Assembly (NCBI GenBank): GCA_036785705.1
Contig: JAWUZG010000015.1
Span: 3,053,001 to 3,117,000, forward strand
Length of the DNA stretch: 64,000 bases
Origin: Acanthornis magna
Lineage: Eukaryota; Chordata; Aves; Passeriformes; Acanthizidae
Direction of reading: 5' to 3'
Under the pieces are notes generated by a model. That model had not been told where the DNA came from and did no database searches. It saw nothing but the letters and a program-made list of their open reading frames with translations. Below, in pieces: positions 35,679 to 48,073 of this stretch. Made by a program: the position numbers and the translations under genes. Numbering within the stretch: position 1 is the stretch's first letter; each line of letters begins with the position of its first letter.

Positions 35679-38600
35679 AGGGATGGCTTCTTTGGTGCTG
35701 TGCTGAAACTCCTGCCACAGTTTTGCCCCTCTGAGAAACACCTGCCACAGCCTTTCAGCCCTCACTGCTGAAAGCAGTACTACTAAAGCATTAGGAGAGA
35801 AATCAATTTTAACGCCCTCAGGTCTTGGCTGTGCCTGGGCTCTCCCTCCTTTTCCTGCCACCAATGTGTTCAGCACTGACACAGAGCAGACCTGGCTCTG
35901 CAGCAGCACAGCAGCCTGCTGCCAGCAACAGGGTGTTGTGCTGCACAAGTAATGAGAAAACTGGGAATAGTGTGGAAGAGGAGAGATTATTAGATAATAA
36001 ATTATCAATGCACCAAAAACTGCTCTGTACATATTTTTCCCCCTTACAGCTTCCCTAATATCCTGGGAAAGTGACAATTACACAATTTAAGGAGGTTAGC
36101 TTTATTAAAATCCTTTTTTTATTGCTTTGCTTTTAATAGATGGTTGAGATAAAGCATCAGATTAGAGGGAGGTCACAAAATAAAATATTTAATACTCATG
36201 GAAAGAACAATTTATCCTCCCCTCTGCATACAGCAGCAGCAGAGAGGCAGAGGGTGCTGGTGGCAGCTCTCTGAAGACACTGCTCCGTAGAGACCATGAG
36301 GGAGAGACTAGAAAAGGCCAAAGATTTTCAAAACTAAGGTGGACGTGTGTGAGTAAAACTCACTTTTGCCAATACAAAATAATGGATACCAAGAGATGCA
36401 TTTTCCACAGGTTGCACTCACTCATTGGCTCTAACTTAAATATTACAGTTCAGAAAACACCTTCCTGCTCACCAGGAAAATCACATGCCCTCTGTACCCT
36501 CTGCTGGACGGGGGTTGCAGTCTGTGCCACTGCAGCCCCAAGCAGTGCTCCAGCTCTGCAGGGAGCACCATGACAGCAGCACTGCAGCAGCCCTCAGCCT
36601 CTGCAGCCCTCAGTAACCTGCTGCATATGTAAAGCCCTGTATAAAGTCTCATTTTCCATCAACAAACTATTCCAAACTTAGCTCATGGCTCACTTCTTTT
36701 AAGCACTGATGGCAAATGAGGAGCTGCTGAGCTGGGTTGAGCTGTCAGGTGCTCGGGGCAGGACCCTGAGGGTCACTGCCTTGCACACACATCAGCAGGA
36801 GCTTTGCTAAAAATTCCTCTGTGGAGCTGATTCTCCACGCACCTTGGCACAGACTGACTCCCTCGGCTCTTCCAAGCCAGGATTTCCTTGGACACAGTGA
36901 GACCAGGAGTTCTCAGTGAAGATGGATAGTGAATAATGTGTGCTTTTATGAGACAGAGTGTTCTTGCATGTCCAGAGGTAAGAGGCCAGTGCCCTACACA
37001 GTGCCACTGTCGAGCCACCTGGATTAATAATAACGGTTTCTACATGCTCCTGTGTGGCACAGAAAAACTCTTTTCCATATACAACTTGCAGTGTGCTGTG
37101 AAGCAAAGCGAAAAATATGTGGATTGTTAACTACACTGCAGGTGAGAAATAATAGCCCCCAGCTCTCAAAGCCACTGTCTAATTACTCCTTATTAACAGT
37201 CCCATGAGCCCAGCAAGTACTTTTATTGCCCAAAGCCAAAAAAGGAAAATAAATTAAAAAATCAGCATGCCAGGGTTCATTAGAAGTTAGGTCAAGGCTC
37301 GGCCTAAAATTCAGGGAGCCACTTAGCTTTCTCATGTGCAGCATCCAACCCTTTCATCCACAGCGGATGCCTGGATGGCCAGAGGCACATAAAGCATTCC
37401 CAGCTGGGTGAGTGATGCACAGAGTGATTTCCTGAGGGTTTGAACTCTCTATTTTCCCACCTGGAAATGCTGTTTCCTGTTCTGGGGAAAGGCCTGTGGC
37501 TGTCCCTGTGTTACTGGGAGCACTGGGTCACCCACCAGTTTGAGCCAAAGTGCTGCTGAATCACACAGCAAATGGATGAGAGGAAATAAAGTTCCTTTGT
37601 TAGTGATGGACCCTGCATGGCTCAGCTTGATAAAATCAGCAGCTGGAGATGGATGATGCTGGAAATCACTTCTGAGCGACAAACGTAACACAGTGACAGA
37701 AATTAATAGAGTCCTCAGACTCTGAACACCAGGGCATGTGTTTTAATTTAGAAGGACTGAAAGTAAAAAATCATCTCACTGTCACATCTCCAGGTCAGTA
37801 TTTGACTCATTAACTTCAGCTTTGGGCACAGGTAAAGGAACTAAGCCATGCTCCATACAGCTGCCAGAGCCACACAGGCTTTCTTCAGTTTTTAACGTGT
37901 TCATTACAAGCTGCTCATGTGTCTTGAAGGGGCATCAAAAAAAGGATCTTCACTTAATAATCAGGCTTAATCTCTTTAAGTTTTGTTGAAGTCACTTTCC
38001 CAGGGCCTTAGGCAAAAATCAGTCTTAAAAGCATTGAGAGGCTGTGCTGCGGTAGTTAGATAATTTATTATTCCATAACTCTGGGTCCTAATCTAATTAG
38101 AGATTGTATCTAGGATTCGCTTCAACATCTATTTATTTTTCTATTTTTACTTGCAAACATTCACAAGGAAATTAGGTTGTACGTGGGGAGATGGGGCATG
38201 TCCTGCATCATTCCTGCTAGGCTCCCAGATTCAAATTGAACTGCCCATTTTGTTATCAGGGACCAAGAAACAACAGAAATAAGACCCAGATGAACAAATC
38301 ACTCATAGAACTTTGGAAATTATAGCAAAAACTTCCCACCTAGAGGGAAAACACACAGAAAATGTGTCCAAACCCAAATTTGTCCTTCCCAACCAATTCC
38401 CAACCTTCCTTTTGCACATCCCTGTGGTTTGCATCCCCAGCAGGTGACTGCAGCAGGTCTGACAGGTCATTTGCCCTGGCTCGTGGCATGGGGACCGTGC
38501 TGTCCCCCAGGGCTGCAGGAATCCATCACTGCAGCACCTGGAAATGGTGCCTGGCTTGTTCCTCACCCTGGGGTGATCCTGCAGACAAGACATGATTTAT

Positions 38601-39340
38601 TTGTTTAAAATAACCAGAAATGCCTCTCAGAGCCTGCCAGGGACCTGAAATAAATACCTGAGGTGCAATAAAGTGCAGATAGAAAGGGGGAAAAAGAAAA
38701 AAAGAGAAGGAATCTTACAGCATATGTTAACATAGAATTGTTAGGGCAGTATGGGTATAAACCAAGCCCCTTCATTTGCTCCATAGAGAGCTCGCAAACA
38801 TTTATTTTCTTCTTCTGCAAGCAGAAATAATGGCTTGTGTTGGAAAGATTTTGCAGAAATTTTTGGAACATCAGCCTTTTCTATTAAAAAGTCTAAGAGA
38901 CTGAGTTGGCTGTTCTGAAAAATAATAATTCCTACTTCTTATGGCCTATATTTTCTCAAAAGAAAAGTTCCAATGTACTGCAAAAATACTTAATGCCTGT
39001 CCTCAGCATCAGCACATGTGAAGGGAAGCTGGATTCCTTTTGTGGGCATGCAGTCCTGAAAGCCTTTCTAGTCCAAGTATTAACAGATTTTAAGAAAAAT
39101 AAAATTAAAAAAAGACACAGGAGGACAGCTGCTTCACTGACCACCAGATCCCTCAGTGCCTTCATCATTGCTTCCCCTCTTGGAAAGGAATTGCATGATT
39201 AGCAATACTCCAGTGCATTTCTCCTGTAGGCCTTGGAAGGAACTTTTGGGTTCTTGGGTTGTTTGCCTTCACCCACCTTCCTCTCCTCTATGCAGCCATC
39301 AGGAAGGTCATTCAGGGCACCAAAAACCTCCTGGCTTTAA
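35679..39340. other. Unique non-coding interval
   Basis: About 3.7 kb with no gene or repeat recognised. AT-rich stretches lie at 36,060-36,200 and 38,030-38,170. A short CAG run occurs at about 36,230-36,243. Open frames up to 136 aa (35,667-36,077, -) are featureless. Confidence 0.5.
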
Positions 39341-39822
39341 CAGTGAGTCCAGAGGAGGCCACCAAGATGATCAGAGGGATAGATCTGATCAGAGGGATAG
39401 AGCTTCCCTCTCCTGGGAGCAAAGGCTGAGAGAATTGGGATTGTTCAGCCTGGAGAAGAAAAGGCTTTGGGGTGACCCAACTGGCCTTCCAGTGCCTGAG
39501 GGAGCCTGCAAGAAAGATGGAGAGAAATTATTGACAGGAGCTTGGAGTGACAGGACAAGGAGAATAGCTTCAAATTGACAGAGGGCAGGGTTAGGTTGGA
39601 TGTTGGGAAGGAATCCTTCCCTGTGAGGGTGGGCAGGCCCTGGCACAGGTGCCCAGAGAAGCTGTGGCTGCCCCTGGATCCCTGGCAGTGTCCAAGGCCA
39701 GGTTGGACAGGGCTTGGAGCAACCTGGGACAATGGGAGGTGTCTCTGCCCATGGCAGGCAGTGGAATGAGGTGATCTTTTAGGTCCTTTCCAACTTAAAC
39801 CATTCTGTATTCTATGGTTCTA
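39341..39822 (+). mobile_element. CR1 LINE, longest well-preserved copy in the window
   Basis: About 480 bp: 'gtccagaggaggccaccaag', 'ctgagagaattgggattg', 'ttcagcctggagaagaaaag', 'ctggccttccagtgcctgag', 'agaaagatggagagaaatta', then the standard 3' blocks and a terminal 'attctgtattctatggttct'. It is 5'-truncated within or just after the reverse-transcriptase part, so it carries no functional ORF. It contains an 18-bp tandem duplication at 39,369-39,404. Confidence 0.96.
39369..39404 (+). repeat. 18-bp tandem duplication inside CR1
   Basis: 'gatcagagggatagatct' at 39,369-39,386 is followed directly by 'gatcagagggatagagct' at 39,387-39,404, differing at one position. Other CR1 copies I know carry this motif once, followed by the 'gagcacctctcc' block, so this looks like a local duplication in this copy. 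Confidence 0.9.
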
Positions 39823-42800
39823 ATTCCACAGCACACTCCTTGTGGGACACTGGGGGTGTGCTGGTCATGCCTGCACCCCTCAATCCCTGTGTTTCCTCTC
39901 CCACAGCACCCGAGCAAGGAGGAATCCAGCTCTGGAAGGAGGTGGTGGCAGCACTTTCCAAAGGAGCAGGTAACTTGCACCTCCTTGGACACCAATTGCC
40001 AATTCTCCCTTGTGCCTCCATTCCTACCGCACAACACAGCCCCCCGAGCTCTGCTGCCTTCCAGAGTGTGCCTCTCTCTCATGGACTCCCCTTTCCCCAA
40101 TCTCTGTGAGGAGGACAGCCCATTTCCTCCATTAACTGTCAGCACGGTGCTGTCTACCTGAGTGACCATGAAAAATGAAGCAGAAGCTCATCTGCTGTGT
40201 GCAAAGGCTTTGGCCTCCCTCGCTCTCACTGCTGAATTTCAACCTGCTGGGGGACAGCACCAGGGAGATGGCAGTTGGGAGCCCCTGGCCTGGGAGAGGG
40301 TACCAAAACTGTGCCCACACCATCTACAAACTGGTGTAAATAAATCAGAAACCGAGAGCAGAAATCTTTGGGAAAGGACCCTGGCTCGGTTTTCCCACCA
40401 TATCTGACCCTGTGCCCTATTTACCTCTTGCTGGGCACTGCTGTAAATGCTCTCATAGCATCTTACACATTTCTTTTTAAAGGAATAGCTAAATCTGCTC
40501 TTTCACAGCTCAGAAGTGTCTTCTTCATGAATATATTTATGTATCTCTTCATAATTATTGACACACAACTATGCACTTTAAATCACCCATGTGTTTTACT
40601 GGGACTTTGTAACCAGATTTCTTCAGCAAAGCTTCACCCTACAGATAGGACAGGCCCATGCAAGTGTAGCATCTTGGGCTGTTAAGACTGAAACAATGAA
40701 AAATTCTCTGAAAATCTGCTGTGAGTGTTCAGCTGACTTATGACTAATCACTGCATTTCACTTTGCTATGGGAGTCACATTAATTATCACAAAATCAGAA
40801 AGAGCTTCATCCACCTCTCCTCTGAGTCACTGGGAAAAAAAATTAAAACTTATTATCTTCTATATTCTTCACTGGCTCTCTTCAAAATCTCATAACAGCC
40901 AGAAATTCAGATCGAAAAATATGACACTTTCCAATTTCCCTTGATTTAATTTCCTCAAGCTGACTAATTTAATTGCAATATTTGCCTGGTACCTTGAGTT
41001 CTGCTTTCTCACTCTTCCCGTTGCTGAAATGTGGTTCCCTGGTCCTGCTCCCTAAGCTTAAATCTACACAGATGTTTCCAAATTTGTATTTGTAAGAGAT
41101 TAATTACCATCATTCCCCAGTGGATCATCCCACAGGGATCAGATACTCGGTTTGCCATCTGAGATGTAATGCACACACACATATCATGTGGTTATCTGAG
41201 AGAGCCTGTGCAATTAGGTATCTCAAAAAGGATAAATTGTTTAAAGTGAGACAGATTAAAAGTGAAATCTGGATTTTTTTTTTAAGCTTCCGCATGATAT
41301 GAGCCTGGAAGATGGAGTTGGCAAGCAAAGCTACTGGAGCAAAATTAGAATTCAGCTTGGACACCAAGAACTCAAACAACATCAAGGTGAGGCGATATTT
41401 TAAATGTCCACAGATTAAAAAGCTTTTCATGGATTTCAGACTTTACCCTTTCTAATACTTTTGGGTTTAGAAATAATTTTGAAAAACAGTGGCAGCAGTG
41501 AAACTGTAACTCAAAATTAAGTCGAAATAGGTGAGAGGGATAGGTTTTCATTTTTGTGCCCTGCTGCAGTCCCTGCACCCCTCTACCTCCCAGCAGAGGC
41601 AACCCCAGCAAAGCCTTTTCCTTCCCTGAACTTTATTTATAGCAAGTTTTTTTGGGATGAATGTTGCAGATCTGAGTATCTTTTGAGATGGAGGTGAGTG
41701 CTCCTGTGTGCCAGGCTCTCTGTGTGCATGTATTTCATATTCTAGGACTTTACAGTAGACTTTCAAAGGTAAGAGTCAGGGATCTTAAACATCTTTGGAG
41801 ATTTACAGCCAAAAAAACCTTTCAGATACAGGATGATCTCCTGGCAACTAGCAGTCACCAAAGATCCTGCAGTAATTTTCTCAAGGCCAGAAGGATTTAA
41901 TGTCTTTATATGAAGGAATGGCAATGGAGAGAGAAAGGTATAAAATGCAAATGTGCCTCGCAGCATTTCAGTATCCCCCAGCTACATCTCGAACGTGCCC
42001 AAGCATGGTTTGTTCAGCAAATTGCAGCTCTGCCCTGCAGCCCCACTGCAGGCTCTGGGTGCCCTGACCTCCTGGGTCTGCTGCAGGCGCTCAGGGCTTC
42101 TCCTCTGCCCTGTCACAGCAGACACTTCTCTTGCTGTGTGCTAAAAGCTGCAAATTCCAGCGGTGCTGCCACACAGGATCCAGCTGAGTCCCTTTATCCC
42201 TGATCCCTGATTTGCCCCTCAGTGCAGACCACCACCACCCCTCTGCTCCTGAGCCCCCAGCCCCATCCAGAGCACAGTGCATTGGGGCTTTTCATTTTCT
42301 TGTGGGCAAATTTCACACAGAACATGGGCTGAAGGACCACACAATCAGGAGATCCCCCCTAGCTGAGGGTGACATCCCTCAGCGTGTCCTGGGTGCTGAC
42401 AGAGGAAGCCTTGTGGCACCAAGTTCATCAGTGTTCATAGGAGGGCTCTGTCCATCAGAGGTGAGAGCAGAGAGCAGCGGAGGAAATGTTTTAAGGTGAA
42501 AACGAGTGGAAGATTCTGTGCTGTTTGCCCAATCCCGAACAGGACATCCTTGTGCCAAGGAAATTAGGATTCTTTAGTCATTCCAGTTGGCTTCTGAGTA
42601 TGGGCAAGTTGGAAATGACATGTAATTACATTCATTATTATTTTCCTTACAGAGCCAGCCAGTCTGTCAGCTCAGACTGGGCCCTGCAGAGACCTACCAG
42701 TGCTTAGACCCAAACCTTTCCAGTCCTGCCTAGCCTGAGCAGGGCACATGTCTGGCAGCTTGGTGCTGGCTGTAGCAGTGGCTCAGAGATAGGAGCTCAT

Positions 42801-42833
42801 GCTCACACTCATCGCCGAGTCTCTGCTCTCATG
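39823..42833. other. Unique non-coding interval
   Basis: About 3 kb with no gene recognised. 40,750-41,100 is AT-rich. Frames of 124 aa (-) and 115 aa (+) at about 39,800-40,170 overlap each other almost entirely and neither has a domain. Confidence 0.5.
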
Positions 42834-43279
42834 TGATGCCTGAGGGGCTTACCTAAAACAGAGGATGAATAAAGTTAAGAGAATAAAAAGCAGTTAAATT
42901 TATTGAAGGGCCTTCAAGGTGCATTTAGGGCAGACTCAGCCCAGCCAGGGGCTACACCCAAAATGGATGAAAGGTCACGAGTTTTTCTACTTTATAAGTT
43001 TTGTCCATTTGCATATAGAGGTTTAATCTTCCAATTACAGCTTCAGGTGATGATGGCAATTACCCCAAGTTTGCTTCCCCCAATTCTCTGTTGTTTACAC
43101 ATCTTGGGGCCTGAGACAGTGAGGTGTCCTTGAGGTTCAAGCTTAGAGGGGAATTGTTTTGTCAAAAAATGCCGAGAACAGGAGTTTAGCACCCTATACG
43201 GAATTTAGAGTTATACACTAAAAGAATCACAGGATTACAGATACATGAAAAATATAGAAGCTAAAATCCTGAGGCATCA
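42834..43279 (-). mobile_element. Solo LTR-like element of an endogenous retrovirus
   Basis: 446 bp bounded by TGATGCCT at the left and AGGCATCA at the right, an inverted terminal match of TG...CA type typical of LTRs. On the minus strand there is a TATA-like 'cttataaag' (complement of about 42,990-42,998), then about 90 bp later an AATAAA signal (complement of 42,899-42,904), which gives U3-R-U5 order. I associate this sequence with passerine endogenous retroviruses, from memory only. No gag, pol or env sequence is adjacent, so it looks like a solo LTR. Flanking bases share only 'atg', too short to prove a target-site duplication. Confidence 0.68.
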
Positions 43280-44151
43280 ATGCAAGCTCCACAGCAGCTC
43301 CCTACGTGCCCAGCTTTGAAAGCTGCAGCCTTTTGCCCCGGCTGTGCCCCCATGAGCAGCACGGCAGCGCTGGCAGGCTCCAGAGCCAAGGTGGCTGTCT
43401 GAGCTCTCAGCTGCAGCCACGGGGTCAGCCCAGCTCTGCCTCTGCCCTGATGACTTTTCACAGTAAACATTCCCCGTGATTGGATCCAGGATGGATGAAA
43501 CGTGGAGGGACGGAAGGTTTTACACTGCAGAAATGAGTCTTTTCTTCCCAGCTGCAGCTCTTTCCCTCTTGGTAGACACTTGGTGAAGGAACGGTCACAG
43601 AGTCTTGACCTTTTCTTTGCCATGAATAGAAATGTAAGACTTTTTATTATTTTTTTCCTTTGTTAAATTATTAACTATCTTTCCAAAGAGAAGAAAAATA
43701 ATGCCATCAACTGCTGTTTATCTTCATTTGGGGCTTCTCTTGATTTCTCCTCCCTCTGCCTTTTCTGTATTTTGAATTGAAATGTTATTTCAAACTAAAA
43801 ATATCAAAACCTGTCATTTGAATCCCATCAATTTCCAAAATGCTGCCTTTTTTTCTTCCCTGCAAACTTAAACTGTCAAATCAATACCAGTTCTGCATGC
43901 TGCACCTGCAAAAACACACAATATCTTCAAATAACCATTTTCCAACGTCAATCTTTTGGAAAGAAACACTCAGATGAGGTCCAGACACAGGGGCCAGGCT
44001 GGGGCAGGGACAGGATGGGGTCCCGTGGCTTTCTGCAAAGCACAAGAACTGCAAATGAGACAAAGAATTAATCTGTGATCCTTCTCTCTTTAGTCAGATT
44101 GATAGGAATACACTGATATGGTATTAATCAGTGACTGGATCATCATCCTTT
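43280..44151. other. Unique spacer between the LTR and a CR1 fragment
   Basis: About 870 bp with no gene recognised. A 120-aa minus frame (43,261-43,623) overlaps the LTR end and has no domain. The stretch 43,625-43,880 is AT-rich. Confidence 0.5.
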
Positions 44152-44252
44152 GTCATGGAATGGGTTGGATAGGAAGAAACCCTAAAGCTCATCCAGTTCC
44201 AGCTCCCTGCCATGGGCAGGGACACCTCCCACTAGATCAGGTTGCTCAGAAA
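44152..44252 (-). mobile_element. CR1 LINE 3' fragment
   Basis: Minus-strand CR1 end: 'tcatggaatgggttggatag', 'accctaaagctcatccagtt', 'ccctgccatgggcaggg', 'acacctcccactagatcagg' and 'ttgctcaga'. It stops abruptly, so it is a truncated copy of about 100 bp. Confidence 0.9.
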
Positions 44253-45712
44253 ATCTCCTACATAAGGAAAAGGTCATGGGAAGAGACATTTTCCAACATA
44301 ATCCAATGTTTAGCACCCATATAAGGGTCACTTGTGCATCTCACAGTGGGGACAAGAATCTCTTGTCTGGTTGGTTTTCATTTCCAAACGTTCTTCAGTT
44401 AAAACAATTCAGTTTCTTTGAAACTGAAGTTATTTGAAAAATGTTCCTTTCCGTCAATCACCAGTAAGAAGTTGTGAAGTGACATGATCTTCTCTCAAAT
44501 TTTCCATTAAGAATTTAATTTCAGAATTGAGAAATTTTAGTTTCAATTCTGTTGTTCATCTTTAGTGGGTTTTTTCCAACTTTATGACAAATCTATTGTA
44601 ACTTATAACACATTACTGTGACTGACAAGTTCTACCATGATGGAATGCACAAATCAAAACACTCCTGACTTTTTATTTAAAATGTATCAGGGACAACAGA
44701 CACCAAATACTTGTTCTCTAGCATAAAACATCTCCTGTTTGTTCCAATGAAGCGAGTTAAAGCAAGTTGACACATAGATCAAAGTGTTGCCTACTTGAAA
44801 ACTGTCAAACCATTTCATTGTAAACTAGATGGGAAGTACTTTGAAACACAGGGAAAAAAAACTGATGTTTCATTCAGCAAGCCAAATCCCAGCCATCCCT
44901 AATGCAGGGAAGAAAAACATCAGTGTGATTTGCTTAGCAGGTTGTCATAGTATACCATTATCAGTTAAATCTGTTCTTCACTATTAACACGGTGTCACAA
45001 AATAATGGTAAAACAAGATAAAGATGAAAGTAAATTTAAAGTGTCATCGTTCCAAAGTAAAACATTTTCTGGTCTATTTTAAAGACAAGGGAATGTAAGA
45101 TATTTGAGAAAAACATGTGCTGCTCTGGCCCTGTCCCCCAGGCACTGTGGATGGTGGGATAACCCTGGATAGCCATCCCAGGTGCTGGAGCCTGTCAGGG
45201 CACAGCAGAGGTGCTGAGGCAAATCAGGAAATTTCTACCAACTCCAGCATCAAATCTTCTCACCTTCTGACCTACCTGACTTTAAATTTTAAAAAAATAA
45301 TATACTAAGTAAACTATGAAAAATAACCTAGTGATGCTGGACCACAGACAGGCCAATTGTAGAAACTGATTCAAAAGGCTAAGGACTGTGTAAATAAGTA
45401 GGAAATACATCTGGGAAATAAAATTTAAAATAGATTAAGTTATTTAACATCATAGAGCTTGTAAGGAATTGAAATAATAACACCAAAACCCAAAAAATTA
45501 AGTCAAATTAGTAACAGTTTTATGACCAGGAGAAGAGCTCCTCCATCACTCAGCAGAGCTGTTCCCAGCTGTCGCTGCAGAGGACAATGCTGCCCAATAA
45601 AAATGATGGACACATTTGTAGAGATATTTCAATGGTTACTTGTTACAGAAGAAGTAAAAAATCAGACTACAAGGGGAAAGCAATAGTCCAGAAGATATTT
45701 ATATAAATTACA
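44253..45712. other. AT-rich unique non-coding interval
   Basis: About 1.46 kb with no gene recognised. 44,370-45,115 is AT-rich with very few open frames. A GC-richer island near 45,118-45,200 breaks this texture but matches nothing that I know. Confidence 0.5.
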
Positions 45713-46250
45713 TGTTTTCAAATCAGCTGGGGCTGCTGAGATTCACTGCCAGGTACTTGGAAGTGGTGGAGACAATCTGAGGGCTGTTAGCACTTATCTT
45801 TAAAACTCAGGGACTGTGACGAGTCCCAGAAGAGCGGAGAACAGCAAACATAGCAGGGAATTACAGGCCAGGCAGCTTAACTTCAATTCCCAGAAAAAAT
45901 ATTGCAACAAATCATCAAACAAACACTTTCTAAGCACCGACAAGATAACAAGGCAATGAGGGACAGCCGACACGGATTTGTCAAGAACAAATATCAAGCC
46001 AATCTCACATTTTTCTATGACAGGGCAGCAGGACTCAGGGAAGGGAAGCCACTGTTGTATACAATGACCGTGGCAAGGCCTTTGGCATCATTTTCCATGG
46101 CACTGCTTTAAGCAGGGCACAGAATTGTGATTAGGTAACATTGTAAGGTACACGAGGTGGGAAATACGCTCAGAGAGCAGCTCCCACTGGTGTGTGCTCA
46201 CACTGCAGGAGCACACCTGGATGCACCGGGTGAGGATTCATCCTGGGACA
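45713..46250 (+). mobile_element. Ancient CR1 fragment from the reverse-transcriptase region
   Basis: This piece comes from the coding part of CR1 rather than its 3' end. Landmarks in order are 'cagggaattacaggccaggc', 'agcttaacttcaattccc', 'gacaagataacaaggcaatg', 'cacggatttgtcaagaacaa' and 'ggcaaggcctttggcatcat'. The last corresponds to the YLDFSKAFD region of CR1 reverse transcriptase, here with the coding frame destroyed by indels and substitutions. Both ends are truncated. No intact protein is encoded. Confidence 0.85.
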
Positions 46251-46624
46251 CTGTGACCATGATGTGACCCAAGCAAAATGCTGGGAAAGATAAGGATGGA
46301 CTGGGAAACTGTGGGGAAAGTCAAGAAGAAAAGTTGTAGAGGTAAATTAGGATAAATCCTCATGTTGGAGCGCTGCAGCCTCAGACAGGGAGATGGACTG
46401 ACCATCCTCCACCCCTGCTCCAGGCAAAGTGAGGATGAAAATGTTTGAATTGCAGCAATGCACGCTGAGGGCCAGAGCCAAAAGGAACTGTTGGATTTGA
46501 GGGGTAGCAGAGCACCGGAACTGACTGTCCAGAAAGCACAACAAATATCCAGCCCTGAGGTTTTGGGGAAAGGTCAGGCAGACAGAAAAAGAGGGTAATA
46601 CTAGGAAAAGTACTTCCTCACCAG
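46251..46624. other. Spacer between two CR1 pieces
   Basis: About 370 bp that I cannot assign. It might be badly decayed CR1 interior, given that it sits between an RT-region fragment and a 3' fragment in the same orientation, but no block aligns clearly. Confidence 0.4.
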
Positions 46625-46922
46625 GGGAAGCAGAAGGGCAGGCACTGATCTCTGCTCGCTATGATAGGACCCCAGGAAGGGCATGAAACTGTGTCAGGGG
46701 AGACTTAAGCTGGATATCAGGGAAAGGTTCTTCCCCCAGAGGGTGCTGGGCACTGCCCAGGCTCCCCAGGGAATGGGCACAGCCCCAGAGCTCCAGGAAT
46801 GTTTGGACAGAGCTCTCAGGAATGCACAGGGTGGGATTGTTGGGATGTCTGTGCAGGGCCAGGAGCTGGGCTGGATGATCCTGTGGATTCTTTCCAGCTC
46901 AGGGTGTTCTGTGATTCTATGA
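46625..46922 (+). mobile_element. CR1 LINE 3' end, different subfamily
   Basis: Blocks in order: 'ggggaagcagaagggcagg', 'cactgatctctgctcgct', 'aaactgtgtcaggggaga', 'gttcttcccccagagggtg', 'ctgggcactgcccaggctcc', 'gtgcagggccaggagctgg' and a terminal 'gttctgtgattctatga'. The 'gtgcagggccaggagctgg' block marks a CR1 subfamily distinct from those at 35,438 and 39,341. The 3' end is intact. Confidence 0.93.
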
Positions 46923-48054
46923 AAACACCTCCCCTCCTGAATTTATCTCCCCTGCACCCAGCACTGCCTGCCCAGAAAGGTGTGCACCATACACTGCATG
47001 TCAGGAGGATGCTCTTTGTCTTATTTTTCTATTATTCTCCATCAGTTTTTACTATTCTTCAAGGAAAAAAAACATCTTGTAGAGAAGCTCCACACTCATC
47101 ACTGTTAGTGACCCTCTGAACAGGATGATTTATTCTCTGCTGTGTAGAGAGATTCATCCTGGTGTCTAATGAAGATGGCACCAAACAGAAAGTAAAATCC
47201 ACTTCTACAACAATAGGTCCATTTACAAAGGAAAACAGCACACTGATGTTTTCCACCACCACTGACTTCCCCCCAAAAAAACTTTTCGGCCAATAACGAG
47301 GCATTTCTCATTTCACGCAGAGTCAAAGCCACCAGTTTTCCCTTCACATTGATTTCTCTAAAGCATCCCCTGCAGCTTATGCCTTCAGAGGAATAGAAGG
47401 GATATTGATACAGCATAGGAGCCAGGAGCACTCACACAGCTGGGCTAGACAGGGGCCCAGGGCAGGAATCACCCCGGGTAGGAAATTAAAGGAGCAGAGA
47501 AAGGGAAGGGAATTGGGATCCCCCTGCTCCTCTGGACTGAAGCAGCATCCAGCCAGCCCCAAACACACAAAGCTCTGCAGTTTCTTTAATGGCACATCAC
47601 TGTAAATCTCAGGATCAAAGGCATGAACCCATCACCCACTGGTGTCAGGCCAGGAATAAATTCCCCCCCTGAGAAAATATCAATCAGCTGGCCAGGTACA
47701 CCAAGTGCTGTACTCAGACACAGCCTCCAAAAACAGCACATCCAGGAACAGTACACCAAACTGAAGTGAATTAATGCCCTTTTTTTTTCCCCCCCACTGC
47801 TCAATCTGTCCACTTTTACAAAGAAAGTGCAATTCCCAGCATGGAGCATTTTCTGTGTGTTCTGGGATTTCATGATGCATCTCCTCAGCCCAGACCCCAC
47901 ATCAACTCCATTTCCTCAGAGTAAGTTTTTCCCCAAGCCCGGACTCCTAGAGAGATGCTGGTAAGGAAGAGACAATGCTACCTATTCATTTCACTTCTTT
48001 TGTCCCAAAACAAAGACAGAATCTTAGCAGTCAGGCACAGCCTGGGGCAAACAT

Positions 48055-48073
48055 AAAAAAAAAAAAAAAAAAG
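48055..48073. repeat. Poly(A) tract, 19 bases
   Basis: An uninterrupted run of 19 A. Birds have few poly(A)-tailed retroelements, and no processed pseudogene body is recognisable upstream, so I treat it as a simple repeat. Confidence 0.9.

Noticed and set aside
45902..46111. Short open frame as a functional reverse-transcriptase protein
   Set aside because: It lies in the decayed CR1 fragment; the RT landmarks are out of frame or mutated, so it is a fossil.
48055..48073. Poly(A) tail of a retrosequence
   Set aside because: The upstream sequence shows no gene-like frame; best treated as a simple repeat.
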